The notes under the pieces were generated by a model. The model ran no database searches. It had not been told where the DNA came from and saw only the letters and a program-made list of their open reading frames with translations. Made by a program: the position numbers and the translations under genes. Source: an uncultured Kordiimonas sp. (GTDB lineage Bacteria > Pseudomonadota > Alphaproteobacteria > Sphingomonadales > Kordiimonadaceae). From it: a stretch of 64,000 nucleotides of DNA. Shown in pieces: positions 18,302 through 26,031 of the stretch (position 1 is its first letter; each line of letters begins with the position of its first letter). The stretch is from assembly GCA_947500295.1 (NCBI GenBank), contig CANMRM010000001.1, positions 992,001 through 1,056,000 of the forward strand, in the 5' to 3' direction.

Positions 18302-18650
18302 TGCCCCACCGAAGGCCAACGGGTATGTTTCGGGTTTATTGATAAGCTGGAAGAATTCGCCGGCGAACGCAATTATGATCAGTAGACTGAGGTGATCATG
18401 TCTTAGGCAAAAGCGGGAAGTAAACTATATCACTATCGTTTAGTTTACTGGCTAAGCCGCGGCAGCTGTGTCAAACTAAAGTCTGAAGAACGGTTTTATT
18501 GGTTGCCGTTCATGACAAAACCGTCATCAGCAAGGGTGGTGGCGGTTGACGAAAAATAGTCGCTTCATGGCGTATGGCCGCTTGGGCTGGATGTGCGCAA
18601 TTTGTAAAACAAGTGACTAGTTCTTCTGACCTTTACGATAGGGGGCGAGA
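18302..18650. other. Intergenic region between the DUF547 copies, rich in inverted repeats
   Basis: No gene is seen in these ~350 bases. Three inverted repeats cluster here: AGTAAACTA (18419-18427) with TAGTTTACT (18441-18449), perfect over nine bases; GAACGG (18488-18493) with CCGTTC (18506-18511); and ATGAC (18512-18516) with GTCAT (18523-18527). None is followed by a T run, so they do not look like terminators. They may be operators or leader hairpins of the second copy. Confidence 0.55.
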
Positions 18651-19919
18651 TTGACCAAATCACTTTCACTAGTTTTATCCACCATGCTGTCGGTTTGTAT
18701 TCTCATAACTGCACCACTTGGTGCAGCTGAAACGCAGTTGCCGACCAAGCATGATCCAAACAGCGACTTCGTTATTCGGTACGACGACTGGAACCTGATC
18801 CTGTCCGGCTCTGTGCTGGACACGGGCCCCAGTGATCGCCGCCCCGCGAGCCGGGCGCTGAATAAGCAAACATCGTCGCGTCTCAAGCATGGCAATACCA
18901 GCGCCAGCGGTTTTGAAGGAAACCGTGTGCTGTTTGATCAGTTTGGTGACGACCATGTCGACAGCCTGCTGGCCATCAGACAGGACCTTGAGGCTGTTCC
19001 GGACTTTATGCCGCTTGAAGATTTCAACCAGTGGGAACAACTCGCTTATTGGTACAATCTGCACAATGTAGCGGTCATGTATGAAGTTGCGAAAGCCTAC
19101 CCTGTCAAGAAACTGAACAAGCTGCAGAAAGGGCGCAATAGCGTTTGGGACGCCAAGACAATGTCGATTGGCGGCGTGCCTGTGTCCATTAGAGACATTG
19201 AAGAACATGTTGTCGCCAACTGGGATAACCCGCTTGTTCTCTATGGTTTTTTTATGGGGACCATCGGCGGACCTGACATTCGTACCGAAGCTTATACCGG
19301 TGAAAATGTGGTGCAGGAACTGCAACATAATGCTGTGCGTTTCGTCAACAGCCTGCGCGGATACCGCTTGTGGTCCAGTCAGGGGCGTCCTTCAGAGCAC
19401 TATGAATTGGGCAAGCGTTTCTTCCCCAATTTTGAAGAAGATCTCGCCAAGCATATGATTGCTTTCGCGCGTCCTGACACCAGAGAAGACCTGGTAAAAG
19501 CCAAGTCCTTCAGGTTGAAAAACTATGACTGGGGCATTGCTGACCTCAAAAATGGGTCGACCTATGCCGGTAGCAGTTTCAACACCAACCCAAGGGCTCT
19601 GGCCTTCTTTATTGAAACCCCGTCCAATCAATTTGCATTCGGGGGAGGGGCGGCACCGGGCCCTGACGGCGTTGGCGATTCTCTTGGCAGTAGCGAACTG
19701 CTTGCAAAGGCTGGTTCTTCGACCCTGGCACCACAAACCAAGGCGTTGTTGCGGGCGATGAAAATTCGCAATGAACGGCGCCAAAGGAGAGGTGAAGTCA
19801 CTGTTGAGGAATTTGTCTCAGATGAGGGCGGCCGCATCTCTCGGGGTAGTCAGACTACCGAACCCGAGAAGGAAAGCGAATCTGACGACGACGGCGGCAG
19901 CGTTCTTGTTGCCGACTGA
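18651..19919 (+). CDS. DUF547 domain-containing exported protein (second copy)
   Basis: The 422-residue product is a paralogue of the gene at 17057. Both share a core with EQLAYWYNLHNVAVMYEVA, VLYGFFMGTIGGPDIRTEAY and TYAGSSFNTNPRALAFF, and both end with RRQRRGEVTVEEF-type tails. A signal peptide (cleavage near GAAET) exports it. The start is TTG 18651, with AGGGGG five bases upstream. The C-terminal ~25 residues are very acidic and end in an Asp-rich stretch. Many more changes are conservative than not, so both copies look functional. Confidence 0.88.
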   Translation: MTKSLSLVLSTMLSVCILITAPLGAAETQLPTKHDPNSDFVIRYDDWNLILSGSVLDTGPSDRRPASRALNKQTSSRLKHGNTSASGFEGNRVLFDQFGDDHVDSLLAIRQDLEAVPDFMPLEDFNQWEQLAYWYNLHNVAVMYEVAKAYPVKKLNKLQKGRNSVWDAKTMSIGGVPVSIRDIEEHVVANWDNPLVLYGFFMGTIGGPDIRTEAYTGENVVQELQHNAVRFVNSLRGYRLWSSQGRPSEHYELGKRFFPNFEEDLAKHMIAFARPDTREDLVKAKSFRLKNYDWGIADLKNGSTYAGSSFNTNPRALAFFIETPSNQFAFGGGAAPGPDGVGDSLGSSELLAKAGSSTLAPQTKALLRAMKIRNERRQRRGEVTVEEFVSDEGGRISRGSQTTEPEKESESDDDGGSVLVAD

Positions 19920-20039
19920 TTCGGTGATTTAGTGGCTGTGGTGCTTGGCGGATACTGTCCAGCGTTGTTTGGTTTATTTTGGCGTTTTCGGTAACAGACT
20001 CCGCCACTGATGCCACACCAAAATCAATAAGAGTTGGGT

Positions 20040-20732
20040 CTATGGGTTCAAAGTAATTTTGCCGGAGATAACTCTTTGGATTACGGAAGATTTGAGTTCA
20101 GGGTCGGTTTTGCCAGAAGGCTTGAGCAGATTATTCGTGCCAAACTTAAAACCATTTAAAAAGTCTTCTTTTTTGTCCAGTATGCGATTGGGGTGATCAT
20201 CCAAGTCACCTTTGTTTTTCAAGTAAACCGATACATTGTCGTGCCACGTTAAATCTTGTCTGCAGACAAAAGATTCCAGCAAAACTATATCTTTGAATTT
20301 GTTTCGTTTTGCCCATTTCTCCATGGCTTTGCCAAAGTCAGGATAAAATCTATAGCAATCAACAGGGTACCGATGAAACGAACCATAGGACGGTGCATTT
20401 ATGTATAGAATGCCATTGGGTTTCAACACTCTGATCAATTCCAGAAAAAGCAGCCAGAAAAACTCAGAATGCTCTAAAACTGACGAAGTGACAATTACGT
20501 CAACTGTTTCGTCCTCGAAAGGGAGACTATAAGGGTCTTCCGGGTCCAGAACCACATCAACTCCACGTGCCTCAACAAAATCGACACCAACGTAGTCGCA
20601 ACCATCTGGTTTCACATCGCGTAGCGAACCATTTACGTTCTGACTTCCTATCTCGACAATTTTCTTGCCATTCCCATCTGCGACATACGTCCTGAAGAAA
20701 AGGTCACCATTATTCATTGCAGATGGATGCAT
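20040..20732 (-). CDS. Class I SAM-dependent methyltransferase
   Basis: A 230-residue protein with a methyltransferase fold: motif I KIVEIGSQNVNGSL, an acidic ribose contact (YVGVDFV), then VDVIVTSSVLEHSEFF and LIRVLKPNGILYINAPSYG. The order matches Methyltransf_11-type enzymes that often modify sugars or lipids. AGGGGA seven bases before the ATG supports this start. The region is visibly AT-richer than its neighbours, and a second methyltransferase gene follows on the same strand, suggesting recent acquisition. The substrate is unknown. Confidence 0.82.
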   Translation of the reverse strand: MHPSAMNNGDLFFRTYVADGNGKKIVEIGSQNVNGSLRDVKPDGCDYVGVDFVEARGVDVVLDPEDPYSLPFEDETVDVIVTSSVLEHSEFFWLLFLELIRVLKPNGILYINAPSYGSFHRYPVDCYRFYPDFGKAMEKWAKRNKFKDIVLLESFVCRQDLTWHDNVSVYLKNKGDLDDHPNRILDKKEDFLNGFKFGTNNLLKPSGKTDPELKSSVIQRVISGKITLNP

Positions 20733-21003
20733 AGTATTTCCCCTATGTACAGTTACGGGATGCGTACAATATTATTGTAAGAAACCGGATTTTGATTGAG
20801 GTCAAGACTTGTAGAATTGGGAAAAAGAAAGTCAAGTTAGAAGTGGGCCTAGTGAAAGAAGATGGGACGTTCATGGTTGGAATTTTTGTCCCCTAAAGCT
20901 TAGGAACTTTTAGTATAAACAAAGTGCGGTTGCTTTCAGATTGCGCGGCAGACAAAAATTAAGTCTGTTCATTTACGAATCTCCAAAATTTACTCATGTC
21001 GGC
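20733..21003. other. AT-rich spacer between two methyltransferase genes
   Basis: About 270 bases with no credible open frame, noticeably richer in A and T than the flanking conserved genes. No terminator or promoter is clear. Confidence 0.45.
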
Positions 21004-21687
21004 TCAGTCATTTTTGACTTTGCGGGCTCGGACTAGATATTGAAATGTTGCCCAGTCACGCCGACGGTTGGGAGATACATCGGCAATAGGTTTATCAAAC
21101 ACTTTGGCGAGTGTGGTGAGTGCGTTTTGTGTATCTTTCAAAGTGAACTGACGCGGTTTGAGCGTCTCTAGAGACAAGCCGCATTCTTCAAAAAGTGACC
21201 TTATTGTGCTGTGTGTAAAGAACCGTAAGTGTGTGCGATCAAGCAGCCCCGAATCCGCATATTTGAAGTCACCGTTTATCAGCGAAAAAATTACAGACCA
21301 ATTGGACGCATTTGGAATGCAGGCACAGACTGTACCGCCTGGTTTCAGATACTCCAGATGATGTTCGAGCGTTGCCCACGGATTAATGAAATGCTCCAGT
21401 ACGTCGCCATAGATAATGAGATCGAATGATTTTTTTTCAAAATTGGTAGCCAGAATAGCAGGGTCTTCCGCGTCCCCTATTACGACGGCATCACAAATCT
21501 CCTGTGCCTGTTTGCCCGCATCGTCAAACAACTCGAAACCTGTGCATTGAGCTTGTGTGTTCTTGCTCTTGTATGCCCTTAAGAATTGTCCGGTTCCGCA
21601 GCCAAACTCAATGACGTTTGAAGCATTGGGGCAAAGTTCAAGCAACTCAGTGTTGACGTTGGAGTAGTAATTCGCAGGACCAGACAT
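21004..21687 (-). CDS. Class I SAM-dependent methyltransferase
   Basis: The product has 227 residues. Motif I is VIEFGCGTGQFLRAY, motif II holds ELFDDAG, and the post-I region reads FDLIIYGDVLEHFINPW followed by LKPGGTVCACIPNASNWS. This is the Methyltransf_23/11 pattern common in polysaccharide and lipid tailoring loci. It starts at ATG 21687 and lies upstream of the methyltransferase at 20040, separated by a 270-base AT-rich gap, so co-transcription is uncertain. The substrate is unknown. Confidence 0.85.
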   Translation of the reverse strand: MSGPANYYSNVNTELLELCPNASNVIEFGCGTGQFLRAYKSKNTQAQCTGFELFDDAGKQAQEICDAVVIGDAEDPAILATNFEKKSFDLIIYGDVLEHFINPWATLEHHLEYLKPGGTVCACIPNASNWSVIFSLINGDFKYADSGLLDRTHLRFFTHSTIRSLFEECGLSLETLKPRQFTLKDTQNALTTLAKVFDKPIADVSPNRRRDWATFQYLVRARKVKND

Positions 21688-21775
21688 TAGTGATCTCCAG
21701 AATTCAATAAGCAGAATGGGTTGTTATTGTCTTCTCTATCGGTTCGCCGGTAAAATGTGAGATTGAGGACAATTC

Positions 21776-22594
21776 TTATTCGACTATGGGTAGACTTTCA
21801 ATAAGACGAGGCCCCAGTCTGAGCGGCTCAACTCTTTTGGCCAGTCCGGTTCGGTCATCTGTTTCGACGAATGTTCCGCAAACGGTGGCCTCACCACCTG
21901 CAGGGGAAAAGCGTTCCCGGTTGATCTTAGTCAGGAACCGGCTGATCGGTTCCGTTTTATCCATGCCAATAACACTGTTGTAGTCACCGCACATACCGGC
22001 ATCCGTTTGGTAGGCTGTGCCCCCCGGCAGGATTTGGGCGTCAGCTGTTGGTACGTGGCTGTGGGTACCGACAACCAGACTTGCTCGTCCGTCAAGATAA
22101 TGCCCCATCGCCATCTTTTCCGATGTCGCTTCGCCGTGGAAGTCGACAATGACCGCATGAACCGTGGCCCCAAGGCGATATTTGGCAAGCACCTTGTCGA
22201 CAGCTTTGAAAGGGCAATCCATCGGGTTCATAAACACGCGGCCCATAGCGTTAATCACCAACACCTTTTTCCCCCTGGGGGCATCATATACGGCGTAGCC
22301 TCGACCCGGTGTCGGATCAGGATAATTTACAGGCCGCAAAATGCGCACATCATTGTCGATGACAGACAAGAGTTCTTTTTGGTCAAAAGTATGGTTGCCA
22401 CCGGTTAAAACATCTGCTCCTGCCTGAATAACCTGACCGGCAATTTTGCTGGTGGTGCCAAACCCGGACGCCGCGTTCTCGGCATTCACGACGACAAAGT
22501 CGAGCTTCAGTTTTTCACGCAGGTCGGGCAAGGCATCAATCACAGCGGTGCGACCACTACGACCCATCAGGTCCCCTAAAAACAATAAACGCAT
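21776..22594 (-). CDS. TIGR00282/YmdB-type metallophosphoesterase
   Basis: A 272-residue cytosolic phosphoesterase of the YmdB family, some of whose members hydrolyse cyclic nucleotides such as cAMP. All metal ligands of the family are visible: D8 (FLGDLMG), E39 and N40 (VNAENAA), N67 and H68 (GGNHTFD), H153 (DFHGEATSEK), H178 and H180 (GTHSHVPTADAQ). It lies 22 bases after the folate ligase gene on the same strand, the usual alphaproteobacterial order, so the two are probably co-transcribed. The physiological substrate is not settled. Confidence 0.93.
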   Translation of the reverse strand: MRLLFLGDLMGRSGRTAVIDALPDLREKLKLDFVVVNAENAASGFGTTSKIAGQVIQAGADVLTGGNHTFDQKELLSVIDNDVRILRPVNYPDPTPGRGYAVYDAPRGKKVLVINAMGRVFMNPMDCPFKAVDKVLAKYRLGATVHAVIVDFHGEATSEKMAMGHYLDGRASLVVGTHSHVPTADAQILPGGTAYQTDAGMCGDYNSVIGMDKTEPISRFLTKINRERFSPAGGEATVCGTFVETDDRTGLAKRVEPLRLGPRLIESLPIVE

Positions 22595-22616
22595 CTATTT
22601 CTTTCTGTATGGCCGG

Positions 22617-23210
22617 TTACGGAACGGCCTCTGTCGGCTTTTTTTGAGGCAAAACAGTGCCGGTTTCTGTAACAACGCCTTGCAGTGGCCAATCGTGTGG
22701 CTCCACGGGCATATCATCAACGAACTGCGCTGCATAGGCAAAGCCAAATGCTTTGATGTGTGGATGAGCGGCAAGTGTGCGGTCATAGTGGCCTGCGCCG
22801 TACCCCATTCTGTTGCAGTCTGCGTCGAAGGCCAGAAGCGGAACGACCAGAGCATCCGGGATCACGACCGGCGCATCAGCGAGCGGTTCGGCGATACCAC
22901 GCCAGCCTTCACTCAACTCGTCACCAAAGCCCCAGCGTCGAAACAAGAGCGGCTCTGCTTTTTCAGTGACGACCGGGAGGGCAAGCTGGTAACCGACCTT
23001 TTCCAGGGCTTGCATCAAAAAACGAGGGTCGAGTTCATCCCGGATCGGCCAGTAGCAGCCGATGGTGGCGCCGGGCGACAATGACCGGAGCAATTGCAAG
23101 CCATGGATTGCAGCATCTTCAGCCGCCTGAAGACCAAGCATTTCCCAGGCGCCCGCGCGCATTTTTTTGGCGCGTTCACGCAATTCCTGCTTGTTATGCT
23201 GATTGCTCAT
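22617..23210 (-). CDS. 5-formyltetrahydrofolate cyclo-ligase
   Basis: Converts 5-formyl-THF to 5,10-methenyl-THF with ATP, returning folate to the one-carbon pool. The 197-residue product starts MSNQHNKQELRERAKKMR and ends with the nucleotide-binding signature RMGYGAGHYDRTL and a C-terminal PHDWPLQGVVTE. I used ATG 23210 and rejected the 37-codon upstream extension, because that DNA is the 3' part of the 6S RNA. The 6S RNA gene ends about 36 bases upstream, as in the ssrS-ygfA arrangement of other proteobacteria. Confidence 0.92.
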   Translation of the reverse strand: MSNQHNKQELRERAKKMRAGAWEMLGLQAAEDAAIHGLQLLRSLSPGATIGCYWPIRDELDPRFLMQALEKVGYQLALPVVTEKAEPLLFRRWGFGDELSEGWRGIAEPLADAPVVIPDALVVPLLAFDADCNRMGYGAGHYDRTLAAHPHIKAFGFAYAAQFVDDMPVEPHDWPLQGVVTETGTVLPQKKPTEAVP

Positions 23211-23245
23211 CTTTGCTGTAGGTACCACCGGGAAAGGGTGCGGGA

Positions 23246-23402
23246 CCGCCTCTGCCGCGTTGACGTTTGTATCCTCCGTAGCCTGATAAATCAGGTGGGC
23301 GCCGTGAATGGGATGGACCACGGTCCAAACCAGGGACAGCTCCCGAGGAGAATTTATAGCCCCGGGGATTACTGCATATCGTGCGCGCAGCGCAGAGCCC
23401 GC
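23246..23402 (-). ncRNA. ssrS: 6S RNA (regulator of RNA polymerase)
   Basis: 6S RNA mimics an open promoter and sequesters housekeeping RNA polymerase in stationary phase. Support comes from position between zapA and the folate ligase gene, from structure, and from sequence. The 5' arm CTCTGC (23397-23392) pairs with the 3' arm GCAGAG (23255-23250) to close a roughly 155-base rod, and the interior has the expected purine- and pyrimidine-rich bubble (CTCGGGAGCTGTCCCTGG). The tail CACGGCGCCCACCTG is the part I associate with alphaproteobacterial 6S RNAs. Ends are approximate; a covariance-model search would settle it. Confidence 0.78.
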
Positions 23403-23408
23403 TGCGTG

Positions 23409-23437
23409 TATTTAGGCGTTTAGATGGTCTGCCGCAA
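23409..23437 (-). promoter_or_regulatory. Promoter of the 6S RNA gene
   Basis: On the minus strand, TTGCGG (23437-23432) is followed after exactly 17 bases by TAAATA (23414-23409). Transcription would start near 23402, matching the 5' end of the folded RNA. Confidence 0.55.
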
Positions 23438-23469
23438 TAGCAAAGCCAACAATCCGAAGTTTGGGAACA

Positions 23470-24258
23470 TTATAACGATCTCAAAAAGTCCAATAATTCC
23501 CTAGCCTCAAACTGCATCTGAGACGCATGCCGAACGCTTTTCGCGATATCCGCTCTGGGCGGTCGAAATTCAGGATCAATATCATACAAGCGTAGCAAGC
23601 CGCTTGGGAATGCGTCAATAAACTCCCATTTTAGTGGATAGTTTTTCCCGCAGTAAGCGTAGGCGGACTGCCATACATTTCCGGTCCAAAAATGAGATTT
23701 GGATTCAGGGTTCGCAACAGTCATCGAAATCGGCAGGACATCATGCACTAATATCTCTCCGCCAGGCTTTAAGACATCTAAGGAATGCCAAATGTCCTTG
23801 GCAGTTTGGCGAGCTTCATGGAGTCCATCTAAAAAGACAAGCTCAAAACTGGACGCATATTCATCTGTACATTGAAAGAAAAAGTCGTCACTTGTCATAC
23901 TGAAAAGTTTGGGTAGAGAAGGCAAATCGTGTTTCAGGTCAAAGTTTGGGTCAACGCCAACCGCCATGCAATCCGGCTTTGCCATCGCGAGGCTGTCGCC
24001 CCAGCGGACGCCGACTTCAAGATATGAGCCTATGCCTTTTTCATGATAATTTTTTTTGATGTAGTCGAGATACTCGATTTCAGGAAATTCAATCTTGGCA
24101 AGAGCCATATGAATTTTCTCTAGTTCATTGGCAATTCGAGAAGTTTCTGAGTTCTGCATCAAGAGTTGCTGTTCTTTGGCGCGTAACTTTTGTTCCAGCA
24201 TCTTGCGAACAGCTGGATCTTGGTCTTTAAGGTTTATGACCGGGGTTTGTTCTGGCAT
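23470..24258 (-). CDS. Class I SAM-dependent methyltransferase with N-terminal coiled coil
   Basis: A 262-residue protein. Residues ~15-50 form a charged helix (coiled coil), then a methyltransferase core: SYLEVGVRWGDSLAMA as motif I, VGVDPNFDL, ELVFLDGLHEARQTAKDI and LKPGGEILVHDVLPI. The pattern resembles Methyltransf_24-type enzymes. ATG 24258 is used; TTG 24264 is two codons further upstream. The gene is inserted between zapA and the 6S RNA, normally adjacent in this lineage, and it is AT-richer than both. The substrate is unknown. Confidence 0.82.
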   Translation of the reverse strand: MPEQTPVINLKDQDPAVRKMLEQKLRAKEQQLLMQNSETSRIANELEKIHMALAKIEFPEIEYLDYIKKNYHEKGIGSYLEVGVRWGDSLAMAKPDCMAVGVDPNFDLKHDLPSLPKLFSMTSDDFFFQCTDEYASSFELVFLDGLHEARQTAKDIWHSLDVLKPGGEILVHDVLPISMTVANPESKSHFWTGNVWQSAYAYCGKNYPLKWEFIDAFPSGLLRLYDIDPEFRPPRADIAKSVRHASQMQFEARELLDFLRSL

Positions 24259-24381
24259 CAGCAAACTCGTTAAATATTGTTCAGTTGGATGTTCTGATAC
24301 AATGGCTTTAACTTAAGGCGCAACCATATTAAACAAGGTTTCGATACTTGTTATGCAGATTGGCTCAAGTTGGGGGCGGGA

Positions 24382-24925
24382 ATGGACAAGGTTGATGTTG
24401 CCGTCTTGGGCCACAATCATAGCGTTTGCCTTATGGATCTTTGGGTGATTGGCGATCTCTGTCGCAGGCTTCGAGCCACACGCCAGGGTATTCAGATGCG
24501 TATCAAGGGTGGTTTTCAAATGATTTATCAGAGAAAGACATTATTCTGGAATCGAGCCTCGGCGACGATAACAAGAAGTCTAGGGTATTGTGCCTTCCGA
24601 TAATGGGTGCGACCCGTGGAGCAGCACTAGTTGAACGCAGGCCCCAGAACAATGGAACCGTAAAGTTCAAAACAACCACCACCTTTGAAAGATATTTGGA
24701 TAAACTCGCTGATGTGCCGGTTGTGATAAGTGCACTTTTTGGTAACCAGATTGCAAGGTATCAGTATGTAGATAATCTACCGCCCTATGACTTTCTTCCA
24801 ATTGGGGAACCGGCCAAATCCGCTGCGCTCTTCCCCGCTGTAAATCCAATTGATCGTATCGATATCATGAGAGTGCTGGAGAGCGTGGCCAGAAGGATAC
24901 TGCTGCCTTTAAGCCATTTAAAAAT
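24382..24925 (+). pseudogene. Decayed gene of a putative surface-polysaccharide-associated family
   Basis: Two frames carry parts of one protein-like sequence. Frame one from ATG 24382 reads MDKVDVAVLGHNHSVCLMD, an opening typical of proteins starting with a G-[HN]-[ST]-H type motif. A second frame, opened by TTG 24426, continues with coherent sequence (FERYLDKLADVPVVISALFG and NLPPYDFLPIG) before running into antisense zapA. A frameshift near 24440-24470 and a truncated 3' end explain this. The 245-codon open frame is mostly an artefact beyond about 24925. It lies tail to tail with zapA. The family name is my inference. Confidence 0.45.
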
Positions 24926-24934
24926 CAATGCCCG

Positions 24935-25252
24935 TCAGGCGCTTACGAGCTGTTCTGCAATACCTTCGACCTCTGCCGCCACTTCATTGAGCACAGAAGC
25001 CATGTCATCTTCGGACAGGCCGCTCAGCAATCCTTGCTGTCCTTTGCCTTCCATACTGTCATGCAATTCGTCCGCAATCAGCACAGCAGCCATGAGAATC
25101 AAACGCGTTTCGTTGATATGCCCCAGCTTCTCCGTAAGGTCTTTCGCCTTGTTGTCGACATAGGCCGCAAGTTTGTGCAGGCGGTCTTCATCGCCTTCAG
25201 CGCACGCAAGCGGATAGGATTTGCCAGCCACTGTTACTTGAATTTGTGCCAT
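24935..25252 (-). CDS. zapA: Cell division protein ZapA
   Basis: A 105-residue FtsZ-associated protein that cross-links FtsZ filaments at the division ring. It starts MAQIQVTVAGKSYPLACAEG, has the family segment DEDRLHKLAAYVDNKA and a helical dimerisation tail with ETRLILMAAVLIADEL. It overlaps the upstream coiled-coil gene by one base (TGATG), so translation is coupled. The downstream 6S RNA and folate ligase are the expected neighbours, now separated by a methyltransferase gene and a decayed gene. Confidence 0.95.
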   Translation of the reverse strand: MAQIQVTVAGKSYPLACAEGDEDRLHKLAAYVDNKAKDLTEKLGHINETRLILMAAVLIADELHDSMEGKGQQGLLSGLSEDDMASVLNEVAAEVEGIAEQLVSA

Positions 25253-25782
25253 CAGTTTATTCCTCCGGCGACGGCGCGCGACTCCGTCAAATAGGTTTCC
25301 AGTTCTGCAATAACGCTGTCCAGCTCGCTCTTGAGTTTGCTTCGCTCCTGCAGCAAAGTTTCAATCTGCTGCCTAAGGGCTGCATCGTCGCTGGTGTTGT
25401 TGGCCTCAGCGCCGCTGCCAACTTGGTTTTGCAAGCCCTCGAATTCATCCTGCAGGCTCGTATATTGCCGTTTCAACAGGTCATAATTTTGCTGCAGCGC
25501 GCTTTTCTCGGCTTCAAGTGCAGCAGTTTCCTCATTGTCGCCGGCCTGCGGCTCCTGAAGGGACAGAGCGGCAATTTGTTCATGCAAGCGGTGATTTTCT
25601 TGCTCAAGTGACTGCATTCGGTCTGCCTGCGCCGACATTTCCTGAATTGTTTTTTCCTGTGCCGTCCTGGACTCGGCCAACGCATTTCGAGACTCGGCAA
25701 CTTCCTGCGTCAGCGTTGAAAGCGCTCGTTCGAGTCGCGCTCTCGCGTCTTCAAGGGTATTTTTTTCCTGAGTTTGCGCCAT
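25252..25782 (-). CDS. Coiled-coil protein upstream of zapA (DUF4164-like)
   Basis: A 176-residue, strongly acidic and glutamine-rich coiled coil throughout (for example RLERALSTLTQEVAESRNAL and LKSELDSVIAELETYLTESR), with no signal peptide. It corresponds to the DUF4164-type protein that commonly precedes zapA in Alphaproteobacteria and may serve the same division complex, perhaps like ZapB. The one-base overlap with zapA supports this. Function is inferred from context only. Confidence 0.8.
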   Translation of the reverse strand: MAQTQEKNTLEDARARLERALSTLTQEVAESRNALAESRTAQEKTIQEMSAQADRMQSLEQENHRLHEQIAALSLQEPQAGDNEETAALEAEKSALQQNYDLLKRQYTSLQDEFEGLQNQVGSGAEANNTSDDAALRQQIETLLQERSKLKSELDSVIAELETYLTESRAVAGGIN

Positions 25783-25955
25783 CTGGTTTCCCCGAGTTTG
25801 GGCCGACCCGACTAAGGCCTGCTTGTATAAGCTTGTTAGGTAAAAAACTTTCTTTCACCTTGAAGATAGGGCGTTTGGCTGAGCAAGGTCAATCGCGCAG
25901 TCAGGCGGCAATATGAAAAAAGCAATCAGTTGGCTCCCCATCGACGGTTCAATGG

Positions 25956-25984
25956 TTGACTAAAGGCCCGTTCCCGGCCATTTT
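25956..25984 (+). promoter_or_regulatory. Possible promoter of the transketolase-glycolysis cluster
   Basis: TTGACT (25956-25961) and CATTTT (25979-25984) are 17 bases apart, about 48 bases before the transketolase start. The -10 match is poor, so this is tentative. The rest of the ~250-base gap (25783-26031) shows no other feature. Confidence 0.3.
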
Positions 25985-26031
25985 GCGGGCAAATTTTATT
26001 AAGGGCGTTCTCCGTCGCCCTCACTCAGAAG

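Noticed and set aside
23211-23321. N-terminal extension of the folate cyclo-ligase
   Set aside because: The extension translates the 3' part of the 6S RNA and the spacer; the family start is at 23210.
24426-25163. A 245-codon plus-strand gene
   Set aside because: Its second half is antisense zapA; the first half is better explained as a frameshifted remnant.
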